Made by a program: the position numbers and the translations under genes. Below are positions 7,647 to 16,700 of a stretch of DNA of 64,000 nt, piece by piece (position 1 is the first letter of the stretch; each line of letters starts with the position of its first letter). This stretch comes from Spirosoma fluviale (lineage in GTDB: Bacteria; Bacteroidota; Bacteroidia; Cytophagales; Spirosomataceae): assembly GCA_945901025.1 (NCBI GenBank), contig CAMDJW010000014.1, positions 1 to 64,000 of the forward strand, written 5' to 3'. Under the pieces are notes generated by a model. The model did no database searches, was not told the DNA's origin, and saw nothing but the letters and a program-made list of their open reading frames with translations.

Positions 7647-10268
7647 CTATTGTGGTCCTTTGGGAATGGAATCTACTTTCGCCCCATCGCCAACTGATTC
7701 TTCCATTAACGCATTCAATGAATCCAATTCCGCATCCGAAACTTGCAGGGAATCAGGTAAAGTACTGTAGGACCCTTGGCAATCAAAATCCTTTTTAACA
7801 ACTCGTCGATCTAATTTATCAAATGGAATTGGTTTATACATGGCCAAAGCCGGATCCTTCACGACTCGAATCATAAACCTTTTGTAAATAGGCAAGGCTG
7901 TTTTAGCCCCTTCCCCTAAAGCACTCGTCCGAAAATGGATGGATCGATCGTCACCACCCACCCAAACTCCCGAAATTAAATTAGATGTCATCCCGATAAA
8001 CCAACCATCCGAATGATTGGATGTCGTTCCCGTTTTTCCTGCAAAATTATGTGCATACCTGTTTTTAGTGGGCAATAACACCTCTCCATCAGACCAAAGT
8101 AAAGAACTAGCTGTACCTCCCTCATGTATCACACCTTCTAACATCGACCTGACTAATTGCGCTGATTCTTTTTTGATAACCCGAAAAGAAATAGGTTCAA
8201 AATTTTGCAAAACTTTCCCGTTTTGATCTCGAATTTCTTGAATGATCATAGGCTCCACATGAATTCCCTCATTGACAAAAGCTGAATATGCCCCAATCAT
8301 TTCATATAGCGATACATCAAAGGAACCAAGCCCTATGGACGCAACTGGCTTTAATGGACTTTTAATCCCCATTTTTTGCGCATAATACATGACCGTAACT
8401 GCACCCACTTCGTTGGTTAATCGAGCTGCCACCGAATTGATACTCTTAGCTAATGCCCGACGAAGTGGCATCATCATGTAAGAAAAAGTACCATCCGCAT
8501 TCGATGGACGCCAAATTTTCTTCTCCCCCTTCTCCTCGAATTCTATTTCAAAGGGTTCATCTTTTACCATAAAACAAGGTGATAAATCTTTAGGTCCGTC
8601 TATGGCCGCTGTATAAACAAAAGGCTTAAACGTAGAACCAGGCTGACGTTTACTTTGCTTAACGTGATCGTATTTGAAATATTTATAATCTAAACCTCCT
8701 ACCCAAGCCTTAATATGACCTGTATAAGGGTCTAAAGTCATCATTCCAGACTGTAAAAAACGTTTATAATAATTGATCGAATCAATCGAGCTCATACTTC
8801 TTTTCTCCTCTCCCAACGCATTTCTGGAATAAACCCACATATCTCGCTTCACGTTTTTCATGTAATGCCAAACCGAATCAGGACTTGTAGGAAATCTTTT
8901 AGCTAATGCTTTGTAATAATCCGTGCGCTTGGCCACGGTATCGATAAAACCCACAATCTCAACTCCATGTTCGTCGACCCAAGGGTTTTGACCGGTCCAA
9001 TGATTATCAAAAGACTTTTGAATATTGCGCATGCCGCCCTCAACAGCTTCTTCCGCATGCAATTGGAGACGGGAATCGATGGTTAACATAATTTTCAAGC
9101 CATCCCGATAAAGATCTACTTCCATTTCATTTTCCTTGGCCCAATCATTAACGAATTTGGCCACAGCTACCTTAAAATAGTTACCTGTCCCATCATAGGG
9201 CGACTCTTCATTTGGATTTAAAACGATAGGTAATTTAGCTAACGAATCATACGCCGTTTTTTTCAAATAACCCGCCTTAACCATTTGAGACAAAACCACA
9301 TTTCTACGCTTCCATGCCTTATTTTCTGCCAAAGGCTTTCCATCATATCGAGTTGGATTATAGGTAGTTGTCGCCTTTTGCAAACCAATTAATATTGCGG
9401 CTTCTTGTACATTTAAACTGTCCGCACTAGTGTTAAAATAGGTCTTGGCAGCTACTTTAATTCCATAGGCATTATTGCCATAATCAACCGTATTTAAATA
9501 CCAAAGAATAATTTCATCCTTCGTATAAAAACGTTCCAAATTAATCGCTGTCACCCATTCTTTGGATTTATAGATCAACTTATTTAATCCTGGGATATAT
9601 CCCAAAACACCTGTTTTGAAGAAACCTTTCTTCGTACGCGTTTTAAAGAGATTTTTGGCTAATTGCTGCGAAATAGTACTTCCACCTCCCCGATCGCCAC
9701 CTTTGGCCATCCCCACTAAGACACCTGCCCAAGCTTGAAAGTCAATCCCAGTATGCTCATAAAACCGAGAATCTTCTGTGGCCACCAAAGCTTTTACGAG
9801 ATAAGGTGACAATAAATTAAAATCACGAATTGGAGTTCTATTTTCAGCAAAATACTTGCCTAATAGTACACCATCCGCAGAATATATTTCAGAAGCTTGT
9901 GAAAGTTTAGGGTTTTGCAAATCGTCGACTGATGGCATTTCACCGGTCAACCAAAAAATATTGGTTTGTATGACAAACAAATAAATTAAAACAAATAAAC
10001 CCGCTTTGGCAGTAAACTTCCAAATCTTGACAATCGGCCTATAATAAGGGGATTGTTTGTCGACATGCGCATCATAAAATGCTTTGAGTCGACGATAATA
10101 GGCCTCAATGAGAACTTTAGTGAGATTGCCATAACCGATAAGCCAAGTATATTTTCTCTCGCCTAGAATCTTTAAGAGTGCTTTATCCAACAGCAATACT
10201 AACCAATTGATTCCTTCCGAAATCTTGATTTTACTAGTCATCCAAAAGCCTTTAATCGATTCTAACAT
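7647..10268 (-). CDS. Class A penicillin-binding protein (PBP1a type), bifunctional peptidoglycan synthase
   Basis: This enzyme polymerises and cross-links peptidoglycan at the outer face of the inner membrane. A cytoplasmic N-terminus of about 85 residues precedes the membrane segment (about 87-107). The GT51 glycosyltransferase domain holds ATEDSRFYEHTGID and GGSTISQQLAKNLF. The transpeptidase domain has the nucleophile motif STFK near residue 544, SINS as SxN, and KTGTT near residue 744. At 873 aa it is longer than many PBP1a proteins because of the extended cytoplasmic N-terminus and an acidic tail. It follows the TrpF-like gene by 25 bases and precedes hemF by one base, so the three probably share a transcript. 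Confidence 0.96.
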   Translation of the reverse strand: MLESIKGFWMTSKIKISEGINWLVLLLDKALLKILGERKYTWLIGYGNLTKVLIEAYYRRLKAFYDAHVDKQSPYYRPIVKIWKFTAKAGLFVLIYLFVIQTNIFWLTGEMPSVDDLQNPKLSQASEIYSADGVLLGKYFAENRTPIRDFNLLSPYLVKALVATEDSRFYEHTGIDFQAWAGVLVGMAKGGDRGGGSTISQQLAKNLFKTRTKKGFFKTGVLGYIPGLNKLIYKSKEWVTAINLERFYTKDEIILWYLNTVDYGNNAYGIKVAAKTYFNTSADSLNVQEAAILIGLQKATTTYNPTRYDGKPLAENKAWKRRNVVLSQMVKAGYLKKTAYDSLAKLPIVLNPNEESPYDGTGNYFKVAVAKFVNDWAKENEMEVDLYRDGLKIMLTIDSRLQLHAEEAVEGGMRNIQKSFDNHWTGQNPWVDEHGVEIVGFIDTVAKRTDYYKALAKRFPTSPDSVWHYMKNVKRDMWVYSRNALGEEKRSMSSIDSINYYKRFLQSGMMTLDPYTGHIKAWVGGLDYKYFKYDHVKQSKRQPGSTFKPFVYTAAIDGPKDLSPCFMVKDEPFEIEFEEKGEKKIWRPSNADGTFSYMMMPLRRALAKSINSVAARLTNEVGAVTVMYYAQKMGIKSPLKPVASIGLGSFDVSLYEMIGAYSAFVNEGIHVEPMIIQEIRDQNGKVLQNFEPISFRVIKKESAQLVRSMLEGVIHEGGTASSLLWSDGEVLLPTKNRYAHNFAGKTGTTSNHSDGWFIGMTSNLISGVWVGGDDRSIHFRTSALGEGAKTALPIYKRFMIRVVKDPALAMYKPIPFDKLDRRVVKKDFDCQGSYSTLPDSLQVSDAELDSLNALMEESVGDGAKVDSIPKGPQ

Positions 10269-10293
10269 ATATTTTAAATGCCTAAGCGCTTAT

Positions 10294-10884
10294 TTATTCG
10301 GTTTCTAGTTTTTCCAAGATAGTCATTAAACCCGTAAAATCTCGGTAGCCAGGCCGCTCCTCTTTCCCAGCAATTAATCCGATTCCTTGGATTGAACTTT
10401 GCCCAACCCATTCTTCTAAATCTTGATCAGGAATACTTAAACCTAAGATAATGGGATATTGTGCAGACCATATTTCTACTTGGTCTTCGAAACCAAGCAA
10501 GGAATCCTTTGAGTCGCCCACTAACAAAAAGTAATCGACATAAGGTCTAGCAGCCGCAAATAAGGCAGGTAAATTATCTGAATCAAGATTTACTCTTAAG
10601 ATTTTGGGTAATGCAATTTGCTTGATTTTCTCTAAGTTAGTCGATGAACTAATCTCTAAAACATCTGGTTGATATGCCTCGCAGAGGGCAATAATTTGAT
10701 CTTCTGAACAATTAAATGCCTCGCCAACAATCTGAATTCCCGAAAGCCAATTTCGAATTTCATTGAATTTATCCACAGGAACATCCGTCATAGAAAATCC
10801 CAACCATTCCACGCCCATCCCTGCACAATACCGCGCATCCGACAAATTCTCAATCGCAGAAACCTTAACCTTTGTCTTTAGCAT
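10294..10884 (-). CDS. Phosphoribosylanthranilate isomerase-like (TrpF-fold) protein lacking catalytic residues
   Basis: The sequence resembles TrpF, a TIM barrel of the tryptophan pathway. The N-terminus KVSAIENLSDARYCAGMGVE aligns with the KICGI-type start, and the GKEERPGYRDF region aligns with the C-terminal block. In TrpF the general base is the Cys of KICG; here it is Ser9. The LLD-type catalytic aspartate and the following glycine-rich phosphate loop are replaced by FLLVGDSKDS. The normal reaction is therefore unlikely. No other trp genes are nearby; its downstream neighbours are PBP1a and hemF. It may be a repurposed paralogue. The homology call is moderate and the function unknown. 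Confidence 0.7.
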   Translation of the reverse strand: MLKTKVKVSAIENLSDARYCAGMGVEWLGFSMTDVPVDKFNEIRNWLSGIQIVGEAFNCSEDQIIALCEAYQPDVLEISSSTNLEKIKQIALPKILRVNLDSDNLPALFAAARPYVDYFLLVGDSKDSLLGFEDQVEIWSAQYPIILGLSIPDQDLEEWVGQSSIQGIGLIAGKEERPGYRDFTGLMTILEKLETE

Positions 10885-10905
10885 AAATCAATCCAAAAAT
10901 AAAAA

Positions 10906-10913
10906 CAAAACTA
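10906..10913 (-). promoter_or_regulatory. Promoter of the TrpF-like gene (Bacteroidota -33/-7 type)
   Basis: On the minus strand TAGTTTTG matches the -7 consensus TAnnTTTG. TTTTG (10934-10938) lies 20 bases upstream at the -33 position. The box is 21 bases from the ATG. A GCCAATTGGC palindrome (10945-10954) abuts the -33 element. Confidence 0.5.
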
Positions 10914-11010
10914 ATCTTAAAGGTGCTAATTAGCAAAATTGTTCGCCAATTGGCCAAATTAATCTTAAATTGCATGAAATTTCGTCAGGCCTTGAACCTG
11001 AGCAGCAAAT

Positions 11011-12150
11011 ATGGAAACAAAAGGACGCGTACTAGTCGCCATGAGTGGCGGAATTGACAGCTCAGTCGCAGCTGTTTTATTACATGAGCAAGGATATGAA
11101 GTGATCGGCATGACCATGAAAACATGGGACTATGCTAGCTCCGGTGGGACAAAAAAGGAAACGGGTTGTTGCTCACTCGATTCAATCAATGATGCCCGAC
11201 ACATTGCCGTATCCTTAGGATTCCCCCATTATATATTAGATATCCGCGAGGAATTTGGTGATTCGGTTATCGACTATTTCACCAATGAATATGTAGAAGG
11301 CAGAACACCCAATCCATGTGTTATGTGCAATACCCACATCAAATGGGATGCCTTGTTAAAGCGCGCAGACCAATTAGGATGCGAATTTATAGCGACAGGA
11401 CATTACGCACAAATTAGAGAAGAAAATAATCGATTTATTATATCAAAAGGGGTAGACGCGTTGAAAGACCAAAGTTATGTGCTTTGGGGAGTTTCTCAAT
11501 CTTCATTAGCGCGTACTATTCTGCCCTTAGGCCATTTAACCAAAGCTAAAATACGTGAAATGGCCACAGAACGGGGCTTTGTTGACCTAGTTAATAAATC
11601 CGAAAGCTATGAAATCTGTTTTGTACCAGACAATGATTATCGGGGCTTTCTAAAACGCAGAATTCCTGAACTTGAAGAGCAAGTGAAAGGTGGAAATTTT
11701 ATAGACACAGAAGGCAAAATCATTGGTACTCATGAAGGATATCCATTTTATACCGTAGGCCAAAGAAAGGGATTAGGAAAGGCATTTGGCTTCCCTGCCT
11801 TTGTTACAGAAATACGAAAAGAGACGAACGAGGTGGTGATTGGAAAATTAGAGGATTTAAATAGAACGGGTATGTATGTAGGCCAATTAAACCTACAAAA
11901 ATATGACTCAATCCCACCAGAAGGCTTAGAAACGGTAACAAAAGTCAGATACAAAGACGCAGGAACGGCTGCTTTTATTGAAGGATTAAACGGAAAAATC
12001 AAAGTAGAATTCCATGAAGATGTGAGTGGAATCGCACCGGGCCAAGCAGCTGTATTTTACGAAGGAGATGATGTAGTTGGTGGAGGTTGGATTCTTAAAT
12101 CATTTCAAAAAGGAAGTGTTTTCGAAAATGTCCAATCATTCCAATTGTAG
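11011..12150 (+). CDS. mnmA: tRNA-specific 2-thiouridylase MnmA
   Basis: MnmA activates and thiolates U34 of tRNAs for Lys, Glu and Gln, giving the 2-thio group of the wobble base. The PP-loop ATP-binding motif AMSGGIDSSVAAVLL is near residue 10. The catalytic cysteines are visible in NPCVMCNTHIKW and in the YEICFVPDNDYRGFL segment. The C-terminal barrel follows from about residue 285. The 379-aa length fits the family. It is transcribed alone, divergent from the TrpF-like gene and convergent with the phosphoesterase gene 34 bases downstream. Confidence 0.98.
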   Translation: METKGRVLVAMSGGIDSSVAAVLLHEQGYEVIGMTMKTWDYASSGGTKKETGCCSLDSINDARHIAVSLGFPHYILDIREEFGDSVIDYFTNEYVEGRTPNPCVMCNTHIKWDALLKRADQLGCEFIATGHYAQIREENNRFIISKGVDALKDQSYVLWGVSQSSLARTILPLGHLTKAKIREMATERGFVDLVNKSESYEICFVPDNDYRGFLKRRIPELEEQVKGGNFIDTEGKIIGTHEGYPFYTVGQRKGLGKAFGFPAFVTEIRKETNEVVIGKLEDLNRTGMYVGQLNLQKYDSIPPEGLETVTKVRYKDAGTAAFIEGLNGKIKVEFHEDVSGIAPGQAAVFYEGDDVVGGGWILKSFQKGSVFENVQSFQL

Positions 12151-12184
12151 CTGAATGCTAATTCAATTCATCTTTTCTCCACAA

Positions 12185-12700
12185 TTATTTAACTCGGATC
12201 TTTAAACGAGGCATTTGAATTACCTCCATATCAAAAATCCGGGATCCGTCAATCTTAAATCTTAAAGCTGTTTGCTCATCATGAAATCCATGTTGGCCCG
12301 CTGCCCCCGGATTTAAAAACAGCATGTTATTTCGTTTCAAATCTCGTTTTACTTGGAGTATATGGGAATGTCCACACACAAAAATATGAGGAATTCCCAT
12401 GGCAAAAGTTTCTAAAGCATCAGGTTTATAGGAAGAAGGTGCTCCAGCGATGTGCGTCATGGCCACTTTCACGTTTTCACACATAAATCGAGTGATCTTA
12501 GGAAACATGTTTCGAATCGTTCGATCATCAATGTTTCCATAAACGCCATAAACGGGTTTCCCAAAACTCATTAATGTATCTGCAATCGCCACAGAACCCC
12601 AATCCCCCCCATGCCAGATTTGATCGCAAAACTCAATATGCTCTTCTAGACGCGCATCTAAATAACTATGTGTATCTGAAAGGAGTAAAATCTTTTGCAT
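12185..12700 (-). CDS. YfcE/MJ0936-type calcineurin-like metallophosphoesterase
   Basis: This small (171 aa) cytoplasmic phosphodiesterase shows all the metal-ligand motifs in order: LSDTHSYLD, HGGDWG, GNIDD, THIAG, and CGHSHILQ, then NPGAAG. Such enzymes hydrolyse model phosphodiesters and, in some bacteria, cyclic nucleotides; the substrate here is unknown. Its start directly follows the stop of the phospholipase-like gene with no spacer, so it is the last gene of a likely three-gene operon behind the hybrid regulator. Confidence 0.88.
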   Translation of the reverse strand: MQKILLLSDTHSYLDARLEEHIEFCDQIWHGGDWGSVAIADTLMSFGKPVYGVYGNIDDRTIRNMFPKITRFMCENVKVAMTHIAGAPSSYKPDALETFAMGIPHIFVCGHSHILQVKRDLKRNNMLFLNPGAAGQHGFHDEQTALRFKIDGSRIFDMEVIQMPRLKIRVK

Positions 12701-13702
12701 TTATTCTGAAGATTTTGTTTTCAGGGAGATTAATAAATTTTCTTTGATCAAATTATTAGAGGACCATACCGACTTCTCATTGGCATATTTCTGTTTCAAT
12801 GCCTCTGAAATTTCAGGAGCAGCCATTATCCAAGCAGGAGATCCGGCATCTTTCCAAGCAGAATACCAAAAACTAGCCACTCGGTTAGACGCTAAAAGCA
12901 TTCTATTTTCGATGGAAGTGCCTAAGCGATTGCCGTACGCTTTTATAAAGTCTTTGGTGTAATACTGTAATTTACGGCCCCCACGTTCAACTTCCATGAA
13001 TGCTTTTGCCTCACCCATTTCTGCTCGGATGGCTAATTCAGTTTTATATACTTCAGGAAGCATGTCATGAGATTCCAATAAAATTTGAAAGATAAAATCC
13101 TGTGGATTTTTAATGTAGGTAACGGTTGGCACTTTATTAAATTGATAATTTCTCAAAAATTCCTCAGGCACTAAACTTTCCCACAAAACATGAATTCCTT
13201 TTTGGTTTGTAAATTGTCCATCGTGATTTTTAGTCGTATGTAATGGAACATGTGAATCAGCCACATAATGGCCTAAATCGGCTGCATAAAACAAAACAGA
13301 ATCCTTTAAATTATGTTGGAATGAATAAACCAATCGCTTATACACCCGATTTACCTCCCAAGGCACAATCCCTTCATTTTTCAAACTATCCAAGGAATAT
13401 TTTTTGATGGCGGCGGAAAAATCATGTGGAATACTGGTTCGATAGTTAGGGCCAAAAACCTCAGCATCCATATCTAAATAATGCTTAGGGTCCTCTGATT
13501 TATCATCACGTCTACGAACATCTGGCCGAATCGAGTGGGTCACTAAATAATCTTGGTTCGCGTAAAAAAACAATCCCAATTCTGCAGGCAAGGTATAAAT
13601 GGAAACTTGTTGCAATGATTTATGAGATAAAAATCCCCAAGAAGAAATCAAAATAGATACAAAGGCAAGAATTGAAAATTTAACTAATGTTCTCTTTAGC
13701 AT
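12701..13702 (-). CDS. Zinc-dependent phospholipase C / S1-P1 nuclease superfamily secreted protein
   Basis: The protein has the all-helical zinc-enzyme pattern of phospholipase C and S1/P1 nucleases: a Trp-Gly near the mature N-terminus followed by His (SSWGFLSHK), and a later cluster YAADLGHYVADSHVPLHTT plus HVLWE supplying His, Asp and Glu ligands. I place the start at the ATG at 13702, directly before a hydrophobic signal segment; an upstream in-frame ATG at 13804 would lie deep in the hybrid regulator gene. The start overlaps the regulator's stop by 23 bases, so translation is probably coupled. The substrate (lipid or nucleic acid) cannot be decided. Length is about 333 aa. Confidence 0.78.
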   Translation of the reverse strand: MLKRTLVKFSILAFVSILISSWGFLSHKSLQQVSIYTLPAELGLFFYANQDYLVTHSIRPDVRRRDDKSEDPKHYLDMDAEVFGPNYRTSIPHDFSAAIKKYSLDSLKNEGIVPWEVNRVYKRLVYSFQHNLKDSVLFYAADLGHYVADSHVPLHTTKNHDGQFTNQKGIHVLWESLVPEEFLRNYQFNKVPTVTYIKNPQDFIFQILLESHDMLPEVYKTELAIRAEMGEAKAFMEVERGGRKLQYYTKDFIKAYGNRLGTSIENRMLLASNRVASFWYSAWKDAGSPAWIMAAPEISEALKQKYANEKSVWSSNNLIKENLLISLKTKSSE

Positions 13703-16700
13703 GATTGATGTAATAAGAAGGTGATTGACCAAATTGTTTTTTAAAGACACGTGTAAAATAGGCTGGATCATTAAATCCAACTTTATAGGCAATTTCTGAA
13801 ACATTAAATTGAGTTGTCTCCATAAAAACTAAGGCTTGTTGGAGCCTAATGGAACGTATAAATTCATTCCCAGCTAAAGAAGTAAGGTTTTTCAACTTCC
13901 GATATAACTGCATTTTACTCATGTCTAGCCCTTTTTCTAAATCGACCACATCAAAATTAGAATCAGCGATATTTTCTATAATTAAGGCAGAAGCCTTTTG
14001 TAAAAATTCATCTTGAAATTCTGGTAATTTACCCTCCGATAATTCTTTCTGAACTAACTGTTTCTGCCAATTTTTTCTAGCTCTTTCCTTGGCTTCCAAT
14101 AATTTATTAACTCTGATTTCTAATAAATCTGCATTAAATGGCTTACTCACATAATCATCCGCACCGGACTGCATACCCTCAATTTGACTATCCTGAGAAC
14201 TTTTTGAAGTTAAGATAATGATGGGAATATGATTTGTTTTGGGATTACTACGAAGGGCCCGACAAAGATTTATTCCACTCATACCGGGCATCATCCAATC
14301 AGTAATGACCACATCTGGTAAAAACTTTAAAGCTAGTTCCAACGCTTCTTCGCCCCTTTCAGATTCGACTATTTGAAAGCGCTTGGAAAAAATATCGGCA
14401 ACAAATTTCCTTAATTCTGTATGATCATCCACAATCAATAAAATTTGTTTTTCGTGTTCAATGGAATCTAATTTCTGAACGATTGAATTCGCGGAAACAA
14501 TCTTTTCAAATAAATTTTCATGTTGCTGAATCCATGAAGGATCAAATGCAATATCTTGAACCGGAAAATTAATTGAAAAATTACTTCCTTCACCCAATTT
14601 ACTTTTGACGTCTATTTCACCTAGATGCAACTCAATCAATTCCTTACAAAGTGACAAACCGACGCCCGTTCCGGCTCGATTCATGGATTCAGGTACTTGG
14701 TAAAAACGATCAAAAATATGATTCAAATGTTCAGATGCGATTCCTTTTCCAGTATCTAACACTTGGATTCGAACTGATTTTACTATTTTTTTACCTGCTT
14801 GAATATCCTGAATTAATGTCAGGGAAACCCCAATTTTCCCTTCTTCTGGCGTATGTTTAAAAGCATTTGACAAAAGATTGGATACACATTTTTCAATGAT
14901 ATCAGAATCATAATAAACAAATAGATCATTTTGAGGTGGTTTCCACATCAAATTGATTTGCTTTTGTTGGGCATAATTTTCAAACCCTAAAATGATACTG
15001 GACAATTGAAGGATTAAATCATGTTTTGCAATGGAAGGTTGCTGTTTTCCTGATTCAATTTTGGATAGATCTAATAGTTGGTTAATCAATCGCAAAAGCT
15101 TTTGTGCATTTTGATGTATGGAAGACATCCGCGTATTTTGTTCCTCGTTTAGGCCCTTATTTTTAAGAAAATAACGTTCGATGGGGCTTATGATGAGGGT
15201 TAAAGGAGTCCTCAACTCATGAGAAATATTGGTAAAAAAGTGCGTTTTTACTTGCTCGAGCTCTTGAATACGCTCCTTTTCAATTTCTTTCAACCGAATA
15301 TCTGTCTTAAATGATTCTCGAATCTTTATTTCTCGAATAAACCCATAAACAATCGCTGAAGCAGAAAGAAAATAGATGATAAACGCCCACCAGGTACGAT
15401 ACCAAGGGGGTAAAACAGTTATTTTCAACTCGAATGGATTTTCGGCCCAAATACCATCCGAATTAGAAGCCTTGACTTTAAAAGTGTAATCCCCAGGGCT
15501 TAAATTCGTGTAGGAAGCAGACCTTTGGGTGCCCACATAATTCCAATCTTTTTCAAAACCTTCTAAATAATAGGCATAACGGTTATTTTTAGGTCTTTGA
15601 TATTCTAAAGCAACAAAGTCAAGGCTAAAGACTGATTGCTCAGGCTTAAGGGTTAAATGCTTGGTAAATAAAATATCTTGATCTAAAGGCGAGTTCTCTG
15701 CGCCTACTTGAACAGGCTTATTGAAGATTTTCAGATTGGTTATAAAGACATTTGGGACATCCATTCGAGAACGTAAACTATCTGATTTAATATAATTTAA
15801 TCCATTAATTCCACCAAAAAATAACCAATCTTGACTATTTTTATCGAAAGCATTAATCAAAAACTCTTTTCCCTGTAGACCATCCACATCATCGAAATTG
15901 ATGCATTTGAAAGTCTTAGGATCCATTTTTGAGATTCCGCCATTGGTCGTCAACCACAAATTTCCTTTTTTATCTTCCACTAAACCTCTCAACGTATTGC
16001 TGACTAGTCCATCGGCTACCGTAAAAACCTTAAATTTATTACCAGGTCCTTGGAATAAGTGCAATCCCCCTCCATTTGTGAGGACCCAAATTCGATTTTT
16101 TCTGTCTTGGTGAATATAAGTGACATGGTTATATCTCAAAGAAGAAATAGAAATTCCCTTTTCCCAATGATCAATTTTTTTAGTCTTAAAATCATACACA
16201 TATAACCCACTTGCTGTCGTACCTATCCAAAGACGACTATTACCCTCCATCATTAACGTAGAGATGGTTTTATTTTCAAACAATTTCCGATTTAATTCTG
16301 TGTAAGGAATTTCATATTTTTTAGAAATCAAATCAAAGGCCATTAAACCATTTCCTGAAGTCCCAAGCAATATCTTTTGCCCCATCATAAGAATACTAGA
16401 GAATTTAATGGCCGCAAAGTTTGAAACAATCCCTTTTGGGACGGGGTATGAAATCATTTTACGATCAAGACCCAGATTAAAAAGACCCTTCCCTACAACA
16501 CCAATCCACAAAGTTCCTAATGAATCGGTATCCAATAGATTAACATCAAAAATATCAGGTGAATTAAGCCGATTGATGTCTGCATTATTAACTAAATGTT
16601 CAACGATTCCAGATTTATAATTCAAATACGATAAACCTACATTACTGCCTATCCAAACTCCTTGATTTGAATTTGCCTGAAGAGCCGTGACTTTATTACT

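Noticed and set aside
13703-13804. Longer start of the phospholipase-like gene
   Set aside because: It would lie inside the AraC domain of the hybrid regulator; the signal peptide begins at 13702.
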